Shown: positions 1-8,850, counted from the stretch's first letter. The stretch is 64,000 bases of DNA from an uncultured Bacteroidia bacterium (GCA_902781705.1 CACZKE010000005.1:1-64000), one strand, 5' to 3'. Numbers and translations are program-made. The notes: a model not told the origin generated them from the letters alone.

Positions 1-72
1 TCTCACTTTTTATATAGTTGATTGTCAGTGATTTGTGAATTCAGTCCGCGAACTCGCAACGCCTTTCTGTCA

Positions 73-103
73 TTGATTCCGTGCTTTTCCCGGGTTAACT
101 TTG
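73..103 (+). promoter_or_regulatory. Promoter of the first TonB-type gene
   Basis: TTG at 73-75, a 20 nt spacer and TAACTTTG at 96-103 match the Bacteroidetes primary sigma promoter (TTG, 19-21 nt, TAnnTTTG). The upstream in-frame ATG at 101 falls inside the -7 box, so translation must begin at the next ATG, at 134. Confidence 0.75.
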
Positions 104-133
104 CACCAAGTCAAACCCTTAATACACAGTGCC

Positions 134-823
134 ATGGAAATCAAGAAAACTGAAAAGGCCAGCCTCGAGAACAAGCGGCTGATCTTTGCCGAGGTGGGAC
201 TCATCGCAGCCCTTCTCGTGGTCCTCGCGGGTTTTGAAAGTTCTACCCGCGCAAAAGAAGTTGCCCTTCTGCAGGGTAATACGCAGATCGACAATGAGGA
301 CGATATCCTGGCCATCCCGCTGGATACGCCCCCGCCCGCACCCCAGGCGCCGGCTCTGCCAATGCTGTCGGACGAGTTGGAGATTGTCGAAGATGACGTC
401 ACCGTCGACCTGGACTTCCAGAGCCTGGACGACACGGATATCCCCGTGGACATCCAGGAATATGTCCGGCAGGAGGTGGTCGAGGAAGACGTGGAAGAGG
501 AAACCCTTCCTTTCGTCACGGTCGAGCAGAAGCCGACCTTCAACGGGGGTGATGCGAACGATTTCGCGAAATGGGTGAACATCCGCCTGGTTTATCCGGA
601 GATTGCCAAGGACAACGGCGTCGAAGGGCGCGTGGTGCTCCAGTTCACGATCGGAAAAGATGGCCGGCTCCAGGACGTAAAGGTGCTGAATTCCCCCGAC
701 GAGTCCCTCGCCCGGGAAGCCATCCGGGTCGTTTCCTCCTCCCCGAAGTGGGAGCCGGGCCGCCAGCGGGACCGCGCCGTCAAGGTCTCCTACACCTTCC
801 CGGTCATCTATCGGCTGCGTTAG
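134..823 (+). CDS. TonB-type energy transducer (TonB C-terminal domain protein), copy 1
   Basis: A 229-residue inner-membrane protein predicted to pass proton-motive-force energy to TonB-dependent outer-membrane receptors. A short cytoplasmic N-terminus is followed by one membrane segment (about residues 17-37), a Pro-rich stretch (DTPPPAPQAPALP), an unusually acidic periplasmic linker rich in Asp and Glu, and a C-terminal TonB domain with the typical YPEIAKDNGVEGRVVLQFTI and KWEPGRQRDRAVKVSYTFPV motifs. Start 134 was chosen because the longer in-frame start at 101 lies in the promoter. The copy at 1021 is a close paralog with the same N-terminus (MEIKK-EKASLENK). TonB linkers are usually Lys/Pro-rich, so the acidic linker is notable. 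No exbB or exbD is visible nearby. Confidence 0.85.
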   Translation: MEIKKTEKASLENKRLIFAEVGLIAALLVVLAGFESSTRAKEVALLQGNTQIDNEDDILAIPLDTPPPAPQAPALPMLSDELEIVEDDVTVDLDFQSLDDTDIPVDIQEYVRQEVVEEDVEEETLPFVTVEQKPTFNGGDANDFAKWVNIRLVYPEIAKDNGVEGRVVLQFTIGKDGRLQDVKVLNSPDESLAREAIRVVSSSPKWEPGRQRDRAVKVSYTFPVIYRLR

Positions 824-958
824 CGAACGACCGGATTTCGGTGGTCAACGGCATGTTTTCGGGCGGTTGCGAGAAATCCTCAAAGCGGGATCCTCGTAAT
901 TGCCTGATTATTAATACGTATTTAAAATGCGTTTGCGAGATGGTTTTTCAGGGATTAT

Positions 959-989
959 TTGCACCGTCGCGAGGGAATGCCGACCTTTG
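959..989 (+). promoter_or_regulatory. Possible promoter of the second TonB-type gene
   Basis: TTG at 959-961, a 20 nt spacer and GACCTTTG at 982-989 give a -33/-7 pair with one mismatch in the -7 box, 31 nt before the ATG at 1021. It suggests that the two tandem tonB-like genes can be transcribed separately. Confidence 0.45.
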
Positions 990-1020
990 CATCAGAGAAA
1001 AACCATAAAACACAACGAAT

Positions 1021-1713
1021 ATGGAAATCAAGAAATCCGAAAAAGCCAGCTTGGAGAACAAGAAACTCCTGTTCACCGAGATCGGTCTCGTGACCGCCCT
1101 CCTGGTGACCTGGGGTGCTTTCGAGTATTCCTCCAAGGAGCAGCAGGTGGCTGTCCTCGAGGACACCACCCAGGTCCTCGTGGAAGAGGAGATGGTCGCC
1201 ATCCAGAACGAGACCCCTCCGCCGCCGCCCGAGGCCCCGAACATCCCCGTCCTTTCCGACCAGATCGACATCGTGGACGATGACATCAAGCTCGATGACG
1301 ACATGTTCATGAACCTCGAAGACGACAACACCGGTGTCGAGATCATGGACTATAAGGAAGCCGAGGTCGTGGAAGAGGAAGTCGAGGAAGAGGCCATCCC
1401 GTTCCAGCTCGTGGAGCAGAAGCCGTCCTTCAACGGCGGCGATGCGAACGAGTTCTCGAAGTGGGTGAACTCCAAGCTCGTCTATCCTGAAATCGCGAAG
1501 GAGAACGGTGTGCAGGGTCGTGTCACCCTCCAGTTCACCGTGGAAGCCGACGGCCGCGTGACCAACGTGAAGGTCCTCCGTGGCGTGGACGAGTCCCTGG
1601 ACAAGGAGGCCGTCCGTGTCGTTTCCTCCTCCCCGAAATGGAAGCCGGGCAAGCAGCGTGACCGCGCCGTCAAGGTGACCTACACCTTCCCGGTGATCTT
1701 CCAACTCCGCTAA
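1021..1713 (+). CDS. TonB-type energy transducer (TonB C-terminal domain protein), copy 2
   Basis: A 230-residue paralog of the upstream gene with the same plan: one N-terminal membrane segment (about residues 17-37), a Pro-rich ETPPPPPEAPNIP stretch, a very acidic linker (runs such as EVVEEEVEEEA) and a C-terminal TonB fold ending KVTYTFPVIFQLR. The two copies match almost residue for residue over the first 20 and last 90 residues and differ mainly in the linker, which points to tandem duplication followed by linker divergence. The different linkers may serve different receptors, which is inference. The gene ends 5 bp before the ThiL-like gene and may be co-transcribed with it. Confidence 0.85.
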   Translation: MEIKKSEKASLENKKLLFTEIGLVTALLVTWGAFEYSSKEQQVAVLEDTTQVLVEEEMVAIQNETPPPPPEAPNIPVLSDQIDIVDDDIKLDDDMFMNLEDDNTGVEIMDYKEAEVVEEEVEEEAIPFQLVEQKPSFNGGDANEFSKWVNSKLVYPEIAKENGVQGRVTLQFTVEADGRVTNVKVLRGVDESLDKEAVRVVSSSPKWKPGKQRDRAVKVTYTFPVIFQLR

Positions 1714-1718
1714 GCAGT

Positions 1719-2726
1719 ATGGCCGAAAGCTTTTCGGACATCGGAAAAGTAGAGGCGATAGACCAGCTCTATCGCCTCTCTGCTTATCATCCCGTCCCCG
1801 GTCTCACGTACAGTGCCGAAAAGGGCGGGAAAGTGCATACGGCCGCGCGGATGTATCTGGAAGGCATTGACTTCAACCTCATTTACTTCCCGCTGAAACA
1901 CCTGGGATACAAATGCGTCGTCGGGGTCGTGGGCGAACTGTATGCCACCCTCGCACACCCGAAACTGCTGAATGTCATCCTGGGCATTTCTTCCAAACTG
2001 GACCTGGAGCAGATCAAGGAGCTCTGGACAGGCATCACGGTGGCGGCGAAGGAGCATGGCTTCGAGGCCGTGAACCTGGACCTGCAGCCGTCCAATAACG
2101 GCCTGTTCATCAGCTTGGCGGCCACCGGCGAGACCTCGCTCCTGACCGACAAGCGCCGGATGGCGGCTAAATCGAAGGACCTCCTGTGCGTTTCCGGCAG
2201 CCTGGGCGCCGCCTATCTGGGCATGCAGGTCCTCGAGAAAGGTCGCCGCGATTTCGAGAAGACCGGGCAGCAACCGGACATGACCCCCTGGCGGATGCTG
2301 GTGGGCGACTATCTGCGTCCCGAACTGGACAGCGGTGTCGTTGCCAAACTCGAGGACGCGGAGATCTATCCCTCTTACGGATACTTTGTTACGCGCGGAC
2401 TCGGCGACGCCCTGAAGCGCCTGCAGCGTGACAGCGGCCTCGGCGCCAAGGTCTATGCGGACCGTCTTCCTTTCGAGGGCAACACGTTCCAACTCGGGAA
2501 GCAACTGGACATCGACCCGGTTTCTGCGGCCTTCAACGGTGGCGATGACATGCGCTTGCTCTTTACGGTTCCGATCCTGCAGATGGAGAAATTCAGAAGG
2601 GACTTCCAGACCTTCGACATCATCGGCCACCTGGCCCAGCCCGAAGCGGGCACGGTCCTCGTGACTCCGGAAGGAGTGGAACTGCCGGTCAAGGCGCAGG
2701 GTTGGCGGGAGGCGGAGAGTCTCTAG
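1719..2726 (+). CDS. ThiL/AIR-synthase-fold protein, probably catalytically inactive
   Basis: A 335-residue protein that aligns by eye to thiamine-monophosphate kinase (ThiL) along its length. HLGYKCVVGVVGELYATLAH corresponds to the ThiL segment with AYKALAVNLSDLAAMGA. DLLCVSGSLGAAYLGMQVL corresponds to DWIYVTGTPGDSAAGLAIL. YLRPELDSG and FNGGDDMRLLFTVPI correspond to HLRPSPR and LSGGEDYELCFTVP. The acidic motifs that bind Mg-ATP in ThiL (GDDAAV, GGDTT and the SDGL Asp) are missing: the GGDTT site reads LDLQPSNNG and the SDGL site reads FVTRGLGD. A pseudo-kinase or a protein with a different activity is therefore more likely than a true ThiL. It starts 5 bp after a tonB-like gene and converges with dnaE. 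No thiamine gene is adjacent. Confidence 0.65.
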   Translation: MAESFSDIGKVEAIDQLYRLSAYHPVPGLTYSAEKGGKVHTAARMYLEGIDFNLIYFPLKHLGYKCVVGVVGELYATLAHPKLLNVILGISSKLDLEQIKELWTGITVAAKEHGFEAVNLDLQPSNNGLFISLAATGETSLLTDKRRMAAKSKDLLCVSGSLGAAYLGMQVLEKGRRDFEKTGQQPDMTPWRMLVGDYLRPELDSGVVAKLEDAEIYPSYGYFVTRGLGDALKRLQRDSGLGAKVYADRLPFEGNTFQLGKQLDIDPVSAAFNGGDDMRLLFTVPILQMEKFRRDFQTFDIIGHLAQPEAGTVLVTPEGVELPVKAQGWREAESL

Positions 2727-2748
2727 CCGGCCTGAAACCCGCGAAAGA

Positions 2749-5700
2749 TTACTTCCTCACCGCCTCGTAGTGGTCCACACCGATGCGGTGGAGGTCCGTA
2801 ATGAGGTCGGAGGAGACGGAGACCTGGAACTTGTTCGACTTGAACTGGATACGGTAACGGGTCTTGGGATCGAAAAGGAACATCTCCAGGGGCGTGCCGC
2901 CCCGGTGCTTCTTCACCACCCGGAGGAGGTCCTCCCGGAATCGAGGGGTCAGCATGGGCGTGTCGATATTGATCGAGAAACTCTTCAGGTACTCGCTGGT
3001 GACGTTGCCCAGCATCATGACCTTGCGCACCTTGAACACGTAGGGCGAGGTCTTTCCCTGTGCCCGTTCTTCCGGCTTGAGGAAGAATTTCTCCTCCACC
3101 ACGCCTTCCAGATACAGGGCCTCGTGCGGTTGCATGTACTGGAAATAGTTCTCGTGGTCCCGCCCGAAGAGCGCCAGTTCGTAACTGCCGGAATAGTCTT
3201 CCAGTACCGTCCGGGAATAAGGCGTTCCCTTCTTGGTAAGTTGCTGCTTGTAACTGGTGACCAGGCCGGCCACGCTTACCTTCGCGGTCTTTTTCTCGTT
3301 CTCACACTCAGTGATAAGGTCCTGGAGGCCCGCCATTCCACAGTTGGTAAAGGTTTTGAGTTCGAAGTTGAAACGTTCCAGCGGGTGTGAAGAAAGATAC
3401 ATGCCCACCAGGTCCTTCTCCTTCTGCAGCAGCGGAAGCACTTCGAAATCCGGGTTCAGTTCCGGAATGGCCGGACGTTCGGGCTTCATCTCCTCGATGT
3501 CGCCGAAGAGCGAGGCCGCCGCATCCACCGTATCGTTCCGATACAGTTCCCCGTAACGGACAATCTCGTCGATGAAAAGTTGGCCGCTCCGGCCGGGCTG
3601 CTCGAACTGCGGCCGCTGGATGCCCAGGCTGTCGAAGGCGCCGGCATAGAGAAGCGCCTCGAAGGCCTTCCGGTTCACCGTGCCCGACATCCGTTCGACA
3701 AAATCGTAAATATCGGAATACCAGCCGTTTTCTTCGCGGTCCTTGAGGATGGCATCAACGATGTTCCCGCCGAATCCCTTGATGCCGCTCAGGGCGAAAC
3801 GGACATTCCCCTCCTTGTTGACGGAGAAATGGGCACCGCTCTCGTTCACGTCCGGATTCAGGATCTTGATGCCGTGGCCACGGCAGTCGTCCATGATTTT
3901 CTTGATTTCATCCATGCTCTTCGCACTGGTGAGGCAGGAGGCGAAGAATTCGGACGGATAGTGGGTCTTGAGCCAGCCGGTCTGGTAACTCACCCAGGCA
4001 TAGCAGGTCGCATGGGACTTGTTGAAGGCGTACTGGGCGAACTTCTCCCAGTCTTTCCAGATCTTGTCCAGGACCTTTTCCGGATGTCCCTTGGCAATAC
4101 CTCCGGTCATGAACTTGTCCTTCAGGGAGTTCAGGATGTCGATCTGCTTCTTGCCCATCGCCTTGCGGAGTTTGTCCGCCTCGCCCTTGGTGAAACCGGC
4201 GAGTTTCTGGGAAAGCAGCATCACCTGCTCCTGATACACCGTAACGCCGTACGTATCAGCCAGATACTCTTCCATTTCGGGAAGGTCGTACTCGATGGCC
4301 TCCACGCCCAGTTTTCGGTTCACGAAGTTCGGGATGTAATCCAGCGGGCCCGGGCGGTACAGGGCGTTCATGGCGATGAGGTCCTCAAAACGGTCCGGGT
4401 GCAGTTTCTGCAGCCAGGACTGCATGCCCTCGGATTCGAACTGGAACACGGACACGGTGTCGCCGCGGCCGTAGAGTTCATACGTGGGTTTATCGTCGAT
4501 GGGAATGGCCTCGATGTCGATGTCCTCGCCGAGGCGTTCCTTGATGAGGTCCAGGCAGTTATGGATGATCTGGAGCGTAATCAGGCCCAGAAAGTCCATC
4601 TTGAGCATGCCCACGTCCTCGATGTAATGGCCGTCGTACTGGGACGTCCGCACCTTCTCGCCGGTTTCCTTATCGGTGGACAGGCACATGGGCAGGAAGT
4701 TGGTCAGGTCGCCCCGGCCGATGATGGTGGCGCAGGCGTGCACGCCCACCTGGCGGACACTGCCCTCCAGGGCCTGGGCGTACTTGAGGACCTCCTTGTT
4801 GATATCGGGACCGTTCTTGAGTTCCTCGATGAACTCCGGCACCAGCCGGTAGCAGTTCTTGAGGTTGATCTTCACGTCCACGTCCTCCATGCCCCGCTGG
4901 AAGGTCTTCTTTACCAGCACTTTCTCTCCGTCATGCTCTTCCTCGACCTCTTTCTCGACCACCTTGAAACCGGGCTTGAGTTCGTCCAGTTTGGGATTGA
5001 AGGGATACTCCTTCTCTTTCTTTTCGGACAGGCGGTCGGGGACCATCTTCGTGAGCCGGTTGGACTCGTCGATGGACAGGTGGCTGATGCGGGCGACGTC
5101 CTTGATGGCGCTCTTCGCGGCCATCGTGCCGAAGGTGATGACGCGGGACACGTGGTCCGCGCCGTACTTCTCCTCCACATAGGTATGGGCCTTGGTAAGG
5201 TCCTCGAAGTCTACGTCGATATCCGGCATGGAGATACGGTCCGGATTCAGGAAACGCTCGAACAGGAGTTGGTACCGGATCGGATCCAGATTGGTGATCT
5301 TCAAGCAGTAAGCCACGACGGAACCGGCCGCGGAGCCACGTCCCGGCCCTACCATGGACCCCATGGCGCGGGAGGCGGCGATATAGTCCTGGACGATGAG
5401 GAAGTAGTCCGGGAAGCCCATGCGGGAGATGGTCTTGAGTTCGAAGTCGATACGCTCCGCCTGCTCGTCCGTGAGCGTCTCCCCGTAGCGCATGTGTGCG
5501 CCCTCGTAGGTCAGGTGGCACAGGTAGGCCACCGAATGGCAGAATCCGTCCCCGCGGTAGTTCCCCTTCTTATCGCACCGGCCCGCGTCGATGACATCCT
5601 TGTACTTCTCCATCTGCGCGTCGATGTCGGCCATGAAGGCCGGATCGATCTCGAACACCGGAAGGATCGGGTCACTGTCGATGGAATAACTCTCCACCTT

Positions 5701-6522
5701 ATTCAGCACTTCCAGCGTGTTGGAGAGGGCCTCCGGATGGTCCGGGAACAGGGCCAGCATCTCCTCCTCGCTCTTGAGGAACTCCTGCTGGGTGTAGCGC
5801 ATCCGGTCCGGATCGTCCACGAACGAATTGGTGGTGAGGCAGATCAGCCGGTCATGGACCGGGCCGTCCTCCTTCCGGACAAAGTGCACGTCATTGGTGG
5901 CGAGGACCTTCACGTGGTGCTTCTCTGCCATCTCGAAGATGACCTTGTTGTAGATCATCTGGTTGTCATAGACCTCCTGGGAGAGCCCCGGAACCTCCGT
6001 CTTGTGGAGCATCACTTCCAGGTAATAGTCCTCCCCGAAGACCTTCTTGTGCCACTCGATGATTTCGTCCACCTTGACCATGTCCCCGGCCAGGATGGCC
6101 CGCGGCACCTCGCCCGCCATGCAGGCGGAACTGCAGATCAGGTCCTCATGGTACTGCTCGATCACCTCGTGGCTCACGCGGGGCCGGTTGTAGAAACCCT
6201 CGATATGGCCCGTGGAAACGATCTTGACCAGGTTCTTGTAGCCGTTGTAGTTCTTCGCCAGCAGGATCAGGTGGTAGTACCCCTTCTCCTTCACCCGATG
6301 GTCGCCCTTGGACACGTAGATCTCGCAACCGATGATGGGCTTCACGTTCGGATGCTTCTTCGCATACTTGAAGAACTCCTTCACCCCGTACATGTTGCCG
6401 TGGTCCGTGATGGCGAGACCAGGCATCCCGAGCTCCTCGGCCCGGTTGAACAGGTTATCGATGGACGACTGTCCGTCGAGGATGGAATACTGGGTATGGA
6501 CGTGAAGGTGTACGAACGACAT
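2749..6522 (-). CDS. dnaE: DNA polymerase III subunit alpha
   Basis: A 1257-residue replicative polymerase, normal for a Bacteroidota DnaE. The N-terminal PHP domain starts MSFVHLHVHTQYSILDGQSS. The catalytic palm contains PDIDVDFED (about residues 433-441), preceded by GPGRGSAAGS and followed by helix-hairpin-helix and OB-fold regions near the C-terminus (LGNVTSEYL). It performs chromosome replication within the polymerase III holoenzyme. The start at 6522 directly abuts a 36 bp perfect-arm palindrome holding the -7 box. DUF554 and the radical-SAM gene lie upstream on the same strand, but dnaE appears to have its own promoter. The stop lies 22 bp from the convergent ThiL-like gene. Confidence 0.97.
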   Translation of the reverse strand: MSFVHLHVHTQYSILDGQSSIDNLFNRAEELGMPGLAITDHGNMYGVKEFFKYAKKHPNVKPIIGCEIYVSKGDHRVKEKGYYHLILLAKNYNGYKNLVKIVSTGHIEGFYNRPRVSHEVIEQYHEDLICSSACMAGEVPRAILAGDMVKVDEIIEWHKKVFGEDYYLEVMLHKTEVPGLSQEVYDNQMIYNKVIFEMAEKHHVKVLATNDVHFVRKEDGPVHDRLICLTTNSFVDDPDRMRYTQQEFLKSEEEMLALFPDHPEALSNTLEVLNKVESYSIDSDPILPVFEIDPAFMADIDAQMEKYKDVIDAGRCDKKGNYRGDGFCHSVAYLCHLTYEGAHMRYGETLTDEQAERIDFELKTISRMGFPDYFLIVQDYIAASRAMGSMVGPGRGSAAGSVVAYCLKITNLDPIRYQLLFERFLNPDRISMPDIDVDFEDLTKAHTYVEEKYGADHVSRVITFGTMAAKSAIKDVARISHLSIDESNRLTKMVPDRLSEKKEKEYPFNPKLDELKPGFKVVEKEVEEEHDGEKVLVKKTFQRGMEDVDVKINLKNCYRLVPEFIEELKNGPDINKEVLKYAQALEGSVRQVGVHACATIIGRGDLTNFLPMCLSTDKETGEKVRTSQYDGHYIEDVGMLKMDFLGLITLQIIHNCLDLIKERLGEDIDIEAIPIDDKPTYELYGRGDTVSVFQFESEGMQSWLQKLHPDRFEDLIAMNALYRPGPLDYIPNFVNRKLGVEAIEYDLPEMEEYLADTYGVTVYQEQVMLLSQKLAGFTKGEADKLRKAMGKKQIDILNSLKDKFMTGGIAKGHPEKVLDKIWKDWEKFAQYAFNKSHATCYAWVSYQTGWLKTHYPSEFFASCLTSAKSMDEIKKIMDDCRGHGIKILNPDVNESGAHFSVNKEGNVRFALSGIKGFGGNIVDAILKDREENGWYSDIYDFVERMSGTVNRKAFEALLYAGAFDSLGIQRPQFEQPGRSGQLFIDEIVRYGELYRNDTVDAAASLFGDIEEMKPERPAIPELNPDFEVLPLLQKEKDLVGMYLSSHPLERFNFELKTFTNCGMAGLQDLITECENEKKTAKVSVAGLVTSYKQQLTKKGTPYSRTVLEDYSGSYELALFGRDHENYFQYMQPHEALYLEGVVEEKFFLKPEERAQGKTSPYVFKVRKVMMLGNVTSEYLKSFSINIDTPMLTPRFREDLLRVVKKHRGGTPLEMFLFDPKTRYRIQFKSNKFQVSVSSDLITDLHRIGVDHYEAVRK

Positions 6523-6558
6523 AGGTGTGCTATCTTGGATAACAAAGATAGCACACCT
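6523..6558 (-). promoter_or_regulatory. Palindromic operator-like site overlapping the dnaE -7 box
   Basis: Two perfect 14 bp arms (AGGTGTGCTATCTT at 6523-6536 and its complement at 6545-6558) are separated by 8 nt. On the minus strand the palindrome contains TATCTTTG (6550-6543), a perfect -7 box, and it touches the dnaE ATG. The symmetry would suit a dimeric repressor. If transcription starts inside the site, only part of the hairpin would be in the mRNA. Confidence 0.6.
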
Positions 6559-6582
6559 TCGCGGAATCTCCGAAAAAAGTTA

Positions 6583-7275
6583 TCAACAACCGGGGATCAG
6601 CCCCCGCACCAGGAACCAGACGATGGGCACCAGCAGGGCGGGGATGTAGTTGAGGGTCTTGCAGTCCTTGATGTTCAGGATGGAAAGGCCGGAGGCGATG
6701 ATGAGGACGCCGCCCACGATGGCGAGTTCATTTACCAGCGTACCCTGGAAAATGGGGCTGGAGGAAGCCAGGGTGGCCGCCAGGTAAATCGCGCCCTGCC
6801 AGCAAAAAAGGATCGGGGCCGCGAGGATCATGCCGATGCCGTAAGTCGTCGCGAATACGGTCGAAGTCACCAAGTCCAGCGTGGAGTTCGTATAAAGGAA
6901 CGTATTGTCCCCTTGCAGCGCGCTCAGGACCGGTCCCACGATGGAAAATGTGCCGATACAATAGAGCAGGCAGGCCGAAATGAGGCCCTTTGCAAAACTG
7001 TCGCCGCCCCTTTTCGCCAGGGCCCGTTTCACCCGACCGTCCAGATCCAGGGCCGTGCCGATGAGTCCGCCGATGGCCAGCGAAAGGATGAACAGGACCG
7101 GGAACTCGCTCTTGGGCATGTTGGCCACGAAGGAGTTCGCCCCCAGGGCGAGGGATGCAAGGCCCATCGCATTGAACAGCGCCCCGGTGTACTTTTCCCC
7201 GAGGCCCTTCTTGAACAGGGTCCCGACCAGGGTGCCGACGATGATGCAACCCGTATTGACAATAGTCCCAAGCAT
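6583..7275 (-). CDS. DUF554 family membrane protein
   Basis: A 230-residue hydrophobic protein beginning MLGTIVNTGCIIVGTLVGTL, the typical start of the DUF554 (YdfK/YqgA-like) family, with about six or seven predicted membrane segments. The function of the family is not settled; a transport role is often assumed. The start at 7275 is preferred over the longer ORF start at 7467 because the extra 64 residues overlap the end of the radical-SAM gene and are Arg/Pro-rich, unlike a membrane-protein N-terminus. It begins 32 bp after the radical-SAM gene on the same strand and may share its transcript. It ends 24 bp before the dnaE palindrome. Confidence 0.85.
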   Translation of the reverse strand: MLGTIVNTGCIIVGTLVGTLFKKGLGEKYTGALFNAMGLASLALGANSFVANMPKSEFPVLFILSLAIGGLIGTALDLDGRVKRALAKRGGDSFAKGLISACLLYCIGTFSIVGPVLSALQGDNTFLYTNSTLDLVTSTVFATTYGIGMILAAPILFCWQGAIYLAATLASSSPIFQGTLVNELAIVGGVLIIASGLSILNIKDCKTLNYIPALLVPIVWFLVRGLIPGC

Positions 7276-7307
7276 TTCCGCTTGCAAAGATAGCAAGATT
7301 TCCCGTT

Positions 7308-8357
7308 TTAAAGCGTCATGGCATAATGGCATTGGAGCACCTCTCCGGTGTCTCCATGCCAGTTGTGCATGCCGCCGCCCAGGCAGTTCTTCCATTCCTT
7401 GCAGCCGGCGCAGCGGCCGGTACGGGCCCAACTGCGGTCCCGGAAAAGCTGGAAGCGCGTTTCCCACACCTCATAGAAGTTGTCCTCATAGATATTGCCC
7501 TGGGAAAACCGGTCGCGGTCGATGTTGGGACAGGCGCAGATGCGGCCGTCGATGAGGACGGAAGCGATATTGACGCCGGCGTGACAGAAAGCGCGCACGG
7601 GACGGACCTTTTCCTCGTATCGACCCAGGTAGCCCTCGCAACTGAAGGTGACCTGCATGGGGCCTCCCTCTTCCCGCTTGCCCTTGATGAACTCCATCAG
7701 TTCCACGAACTCCGTGTCCGTGAGATGCATGTCCGGATCCGCCGCAGCCCGGCCGATAGGGATGATTGTGAACAGCCGCCACTGCTTCAGGCCCATTCCC
7801 TCGAGCAGGTCGTACATCTGCGGCAATTCGCTGATATTCCGTTTGTTCACACAGGTGACGACATCAGCGTTCAGACGCGGTTCCCGGGCGAAAAGGTCGA
7901 TAGCCCGGAGAACCCGCCGATAGCTGCCCGGCATTCCCCGCATCCAGTCGTGGGAGGCCTCAAGCCCGTCCAGGCTCACCGTCAGGACGCCCATGCCGGC
8001 CTCGAGCAGCCGCTGCTGCATGGGCTCGTCGTAAAACCAGCCGTTGGAAACCATGCCCCAGCCGAAGCCCCGGCGGCGGATCTCCCGTCCAGCCTCCACG
8101 ATGTCCGGGCGGAGGAGCGGTTCCCCGCCTGTAAGCACCACGGTGAAATCCTGAGGCCGATGCGCCGGCGGAATCGTATCCAGCGCCCTCAGGAAATCCT
8201 CCAGCGGCATGTCCTTCTCCCGGCTCTGCACCGAGCAGTCGCTCCCGCAGTGGCGGCAATGGAAATGGCAGCGCGTCGTACACTCCCAGAACAGATAGTT
8301 CAGTTCATGCACGCGGGCCTCGTTGTCACGGAAAAGGCGGAAGAGAAACGGGTTCAT
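7308..8357 (-). CDS. Radical SAM/SPASM enzyme of the rSAM/lipoprotein system
   Basis: A 349-residue radical S-adenosylmethionine enzyme. The N-terminal CTTRCHFHCRHC holds the CxxxCxxC motif for the SAM-binding 4Fe-4S cluster, followed by VVLTGGEPLLRPDI. The C-terminal SPASM-like region has Cys in VRAFCHAG, CACPNIDRDR, CAGCKEWKNCLGG and QCHYA, for auxiliary clusters. Such enzymes usually modify peptides or proteins. The divergent neighbour at 8467 is a small lipoprotein beginning CYGTP, the arrangement known in Bacteroidota as the rSAM/lipoprotein pair, so that lipoprotein is the likely substrate (inference). The start at 8357 lies 4 nt after a perfect -7 box, so the mRNA may be leaderless. 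The modification is unknown. Confidence 0.85.
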   Translation of the reverse strand: MNPFLFRLFRDNEARVHELNYLFWECTTRCHFHCRHCGSDCSVQSREKDMPLEDFLRALDTIPPAHRPQDFTVVLTGGEPLLRPDIVEAGREIRRRGFGWGMVSNGWFYDEPMQQRLLEAGMGVLTVSLDGLEASHDWMRGMPGSYRRVLRAIDLFAREPRLNADVVTCVNKRNISELPQMYDLLEGMGLKQWRLFTIIPIGRAAADPDMHLTDTEFVELMEFIKGKREEGGPMQVTFSCEGYLGRYEEKVRPVRAFCHAGVNIASVLIDGRICACPNIDRDRFSQGNIYEDNFYEVWETRFQLFRDRSWARTGRCAGCKEWKNCLGGGMHNWHGDTGEVLQCHYAMTL

Positions 8358-8361
8358 ACTG

Positions 8362-8369
8362 CAAATATA
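8362..8369 (-). promoter_or_regulatory. -7 box of the radical-SAM gene
   Basis: TATATTTG on the minus strand ends only 4 nt before the ATG at 8357, which implies a leaderless or almost leaderless transcript. The intergenic stretch 8358-8466 must also hold the promoter of the divergent lipoprotein gene. A TATTTTG there is one base short of consensus. Confidence 0.55.
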
Positions 8370-8466
8370 ATCCTCTTTGCCTCGCAATCTTGCAGTTTTT
8401 TCCGTATTTTGTGCAAGAAATCCGTCCCGGCCGGATTTACCGGCAGAGAATGAAACCTTCACGCCC

Positions 8467-8850
8467 ATGAAATGGCTGCATAACCTGCTCAAAGGAGCAT
8501 CGCTCACCGGAGCGCTTTTCGTGTTCCAGGCCTGTTACGGCACCCCCAAAAATCCATTATATGAAGATGGCGGCCTGGCTCCCATGGATTTCCTCCTCGT
8601 GTCGCATACGACCGGTGAGCCCCTCGAAGGCATCGAAGTGACTGCCGCCAGTCTTAATGGCCGCGAATGGAAATTGCTGGGGACCACCGACGCAGACGGC
8701 CGCTGCCATGTGGACATTCCCTATGCCCGAAACATGTACGGTCCTTCCCTGTTTTTCGATGATCCCCAGAGTCATTACTGCCCAAAAGACACCACTCTCG
8801 CAGACCTGCGGGAACGGGAGATTGTCATCAAACTGAAAGAAGTCCAATGA
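8467..8850 (+). CDS. Small lipoprotein paired with the radical-SAM enzyme
   Basis: A 127-residue protein. The N-terminus is a lipoprotein signal peptide ending FQAC, so Cys23 would be lipidated, and the mature protein starts CYGTPKNPLYEDGG. A mature start of CYG plus a Pro-rich stretch is typical of lipoproteins encoded beside this type of radical-SAM gene. The rest looks like a small beta-sandwich of the carboxypeptidase-regulatory kind (TGEPLEGIEVTAAS, GTTDADGRCHVDIPYA). It is the predicted substrate of the enzyme at 7308-8357. The start at 8467 was chosen over 8377 because the signal peptide begins there. It overlaps the next gene by 4 bp (ATGA). Confidence 0.75.
   Translation: MKWLHNLLKGASLTGALFVFQACYGTPKNPLYEDGGLAPMDFLLVSHTTGEPLEGIEVTAASLNGREWKLLGTTDADGRCHVDIPYARNMYGPSLFFDDPQSHYCPKDTTLADLREREIVIKLKEVQ

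Noticed and set aside
3580-7293. A 1237-codon open frame on the plus strand opposite dnaE
   Set aside because: It is the antisense shadow of dnaE in a high-GC gene: Val/Leu/Asp/His-rich with no recognisable motif.
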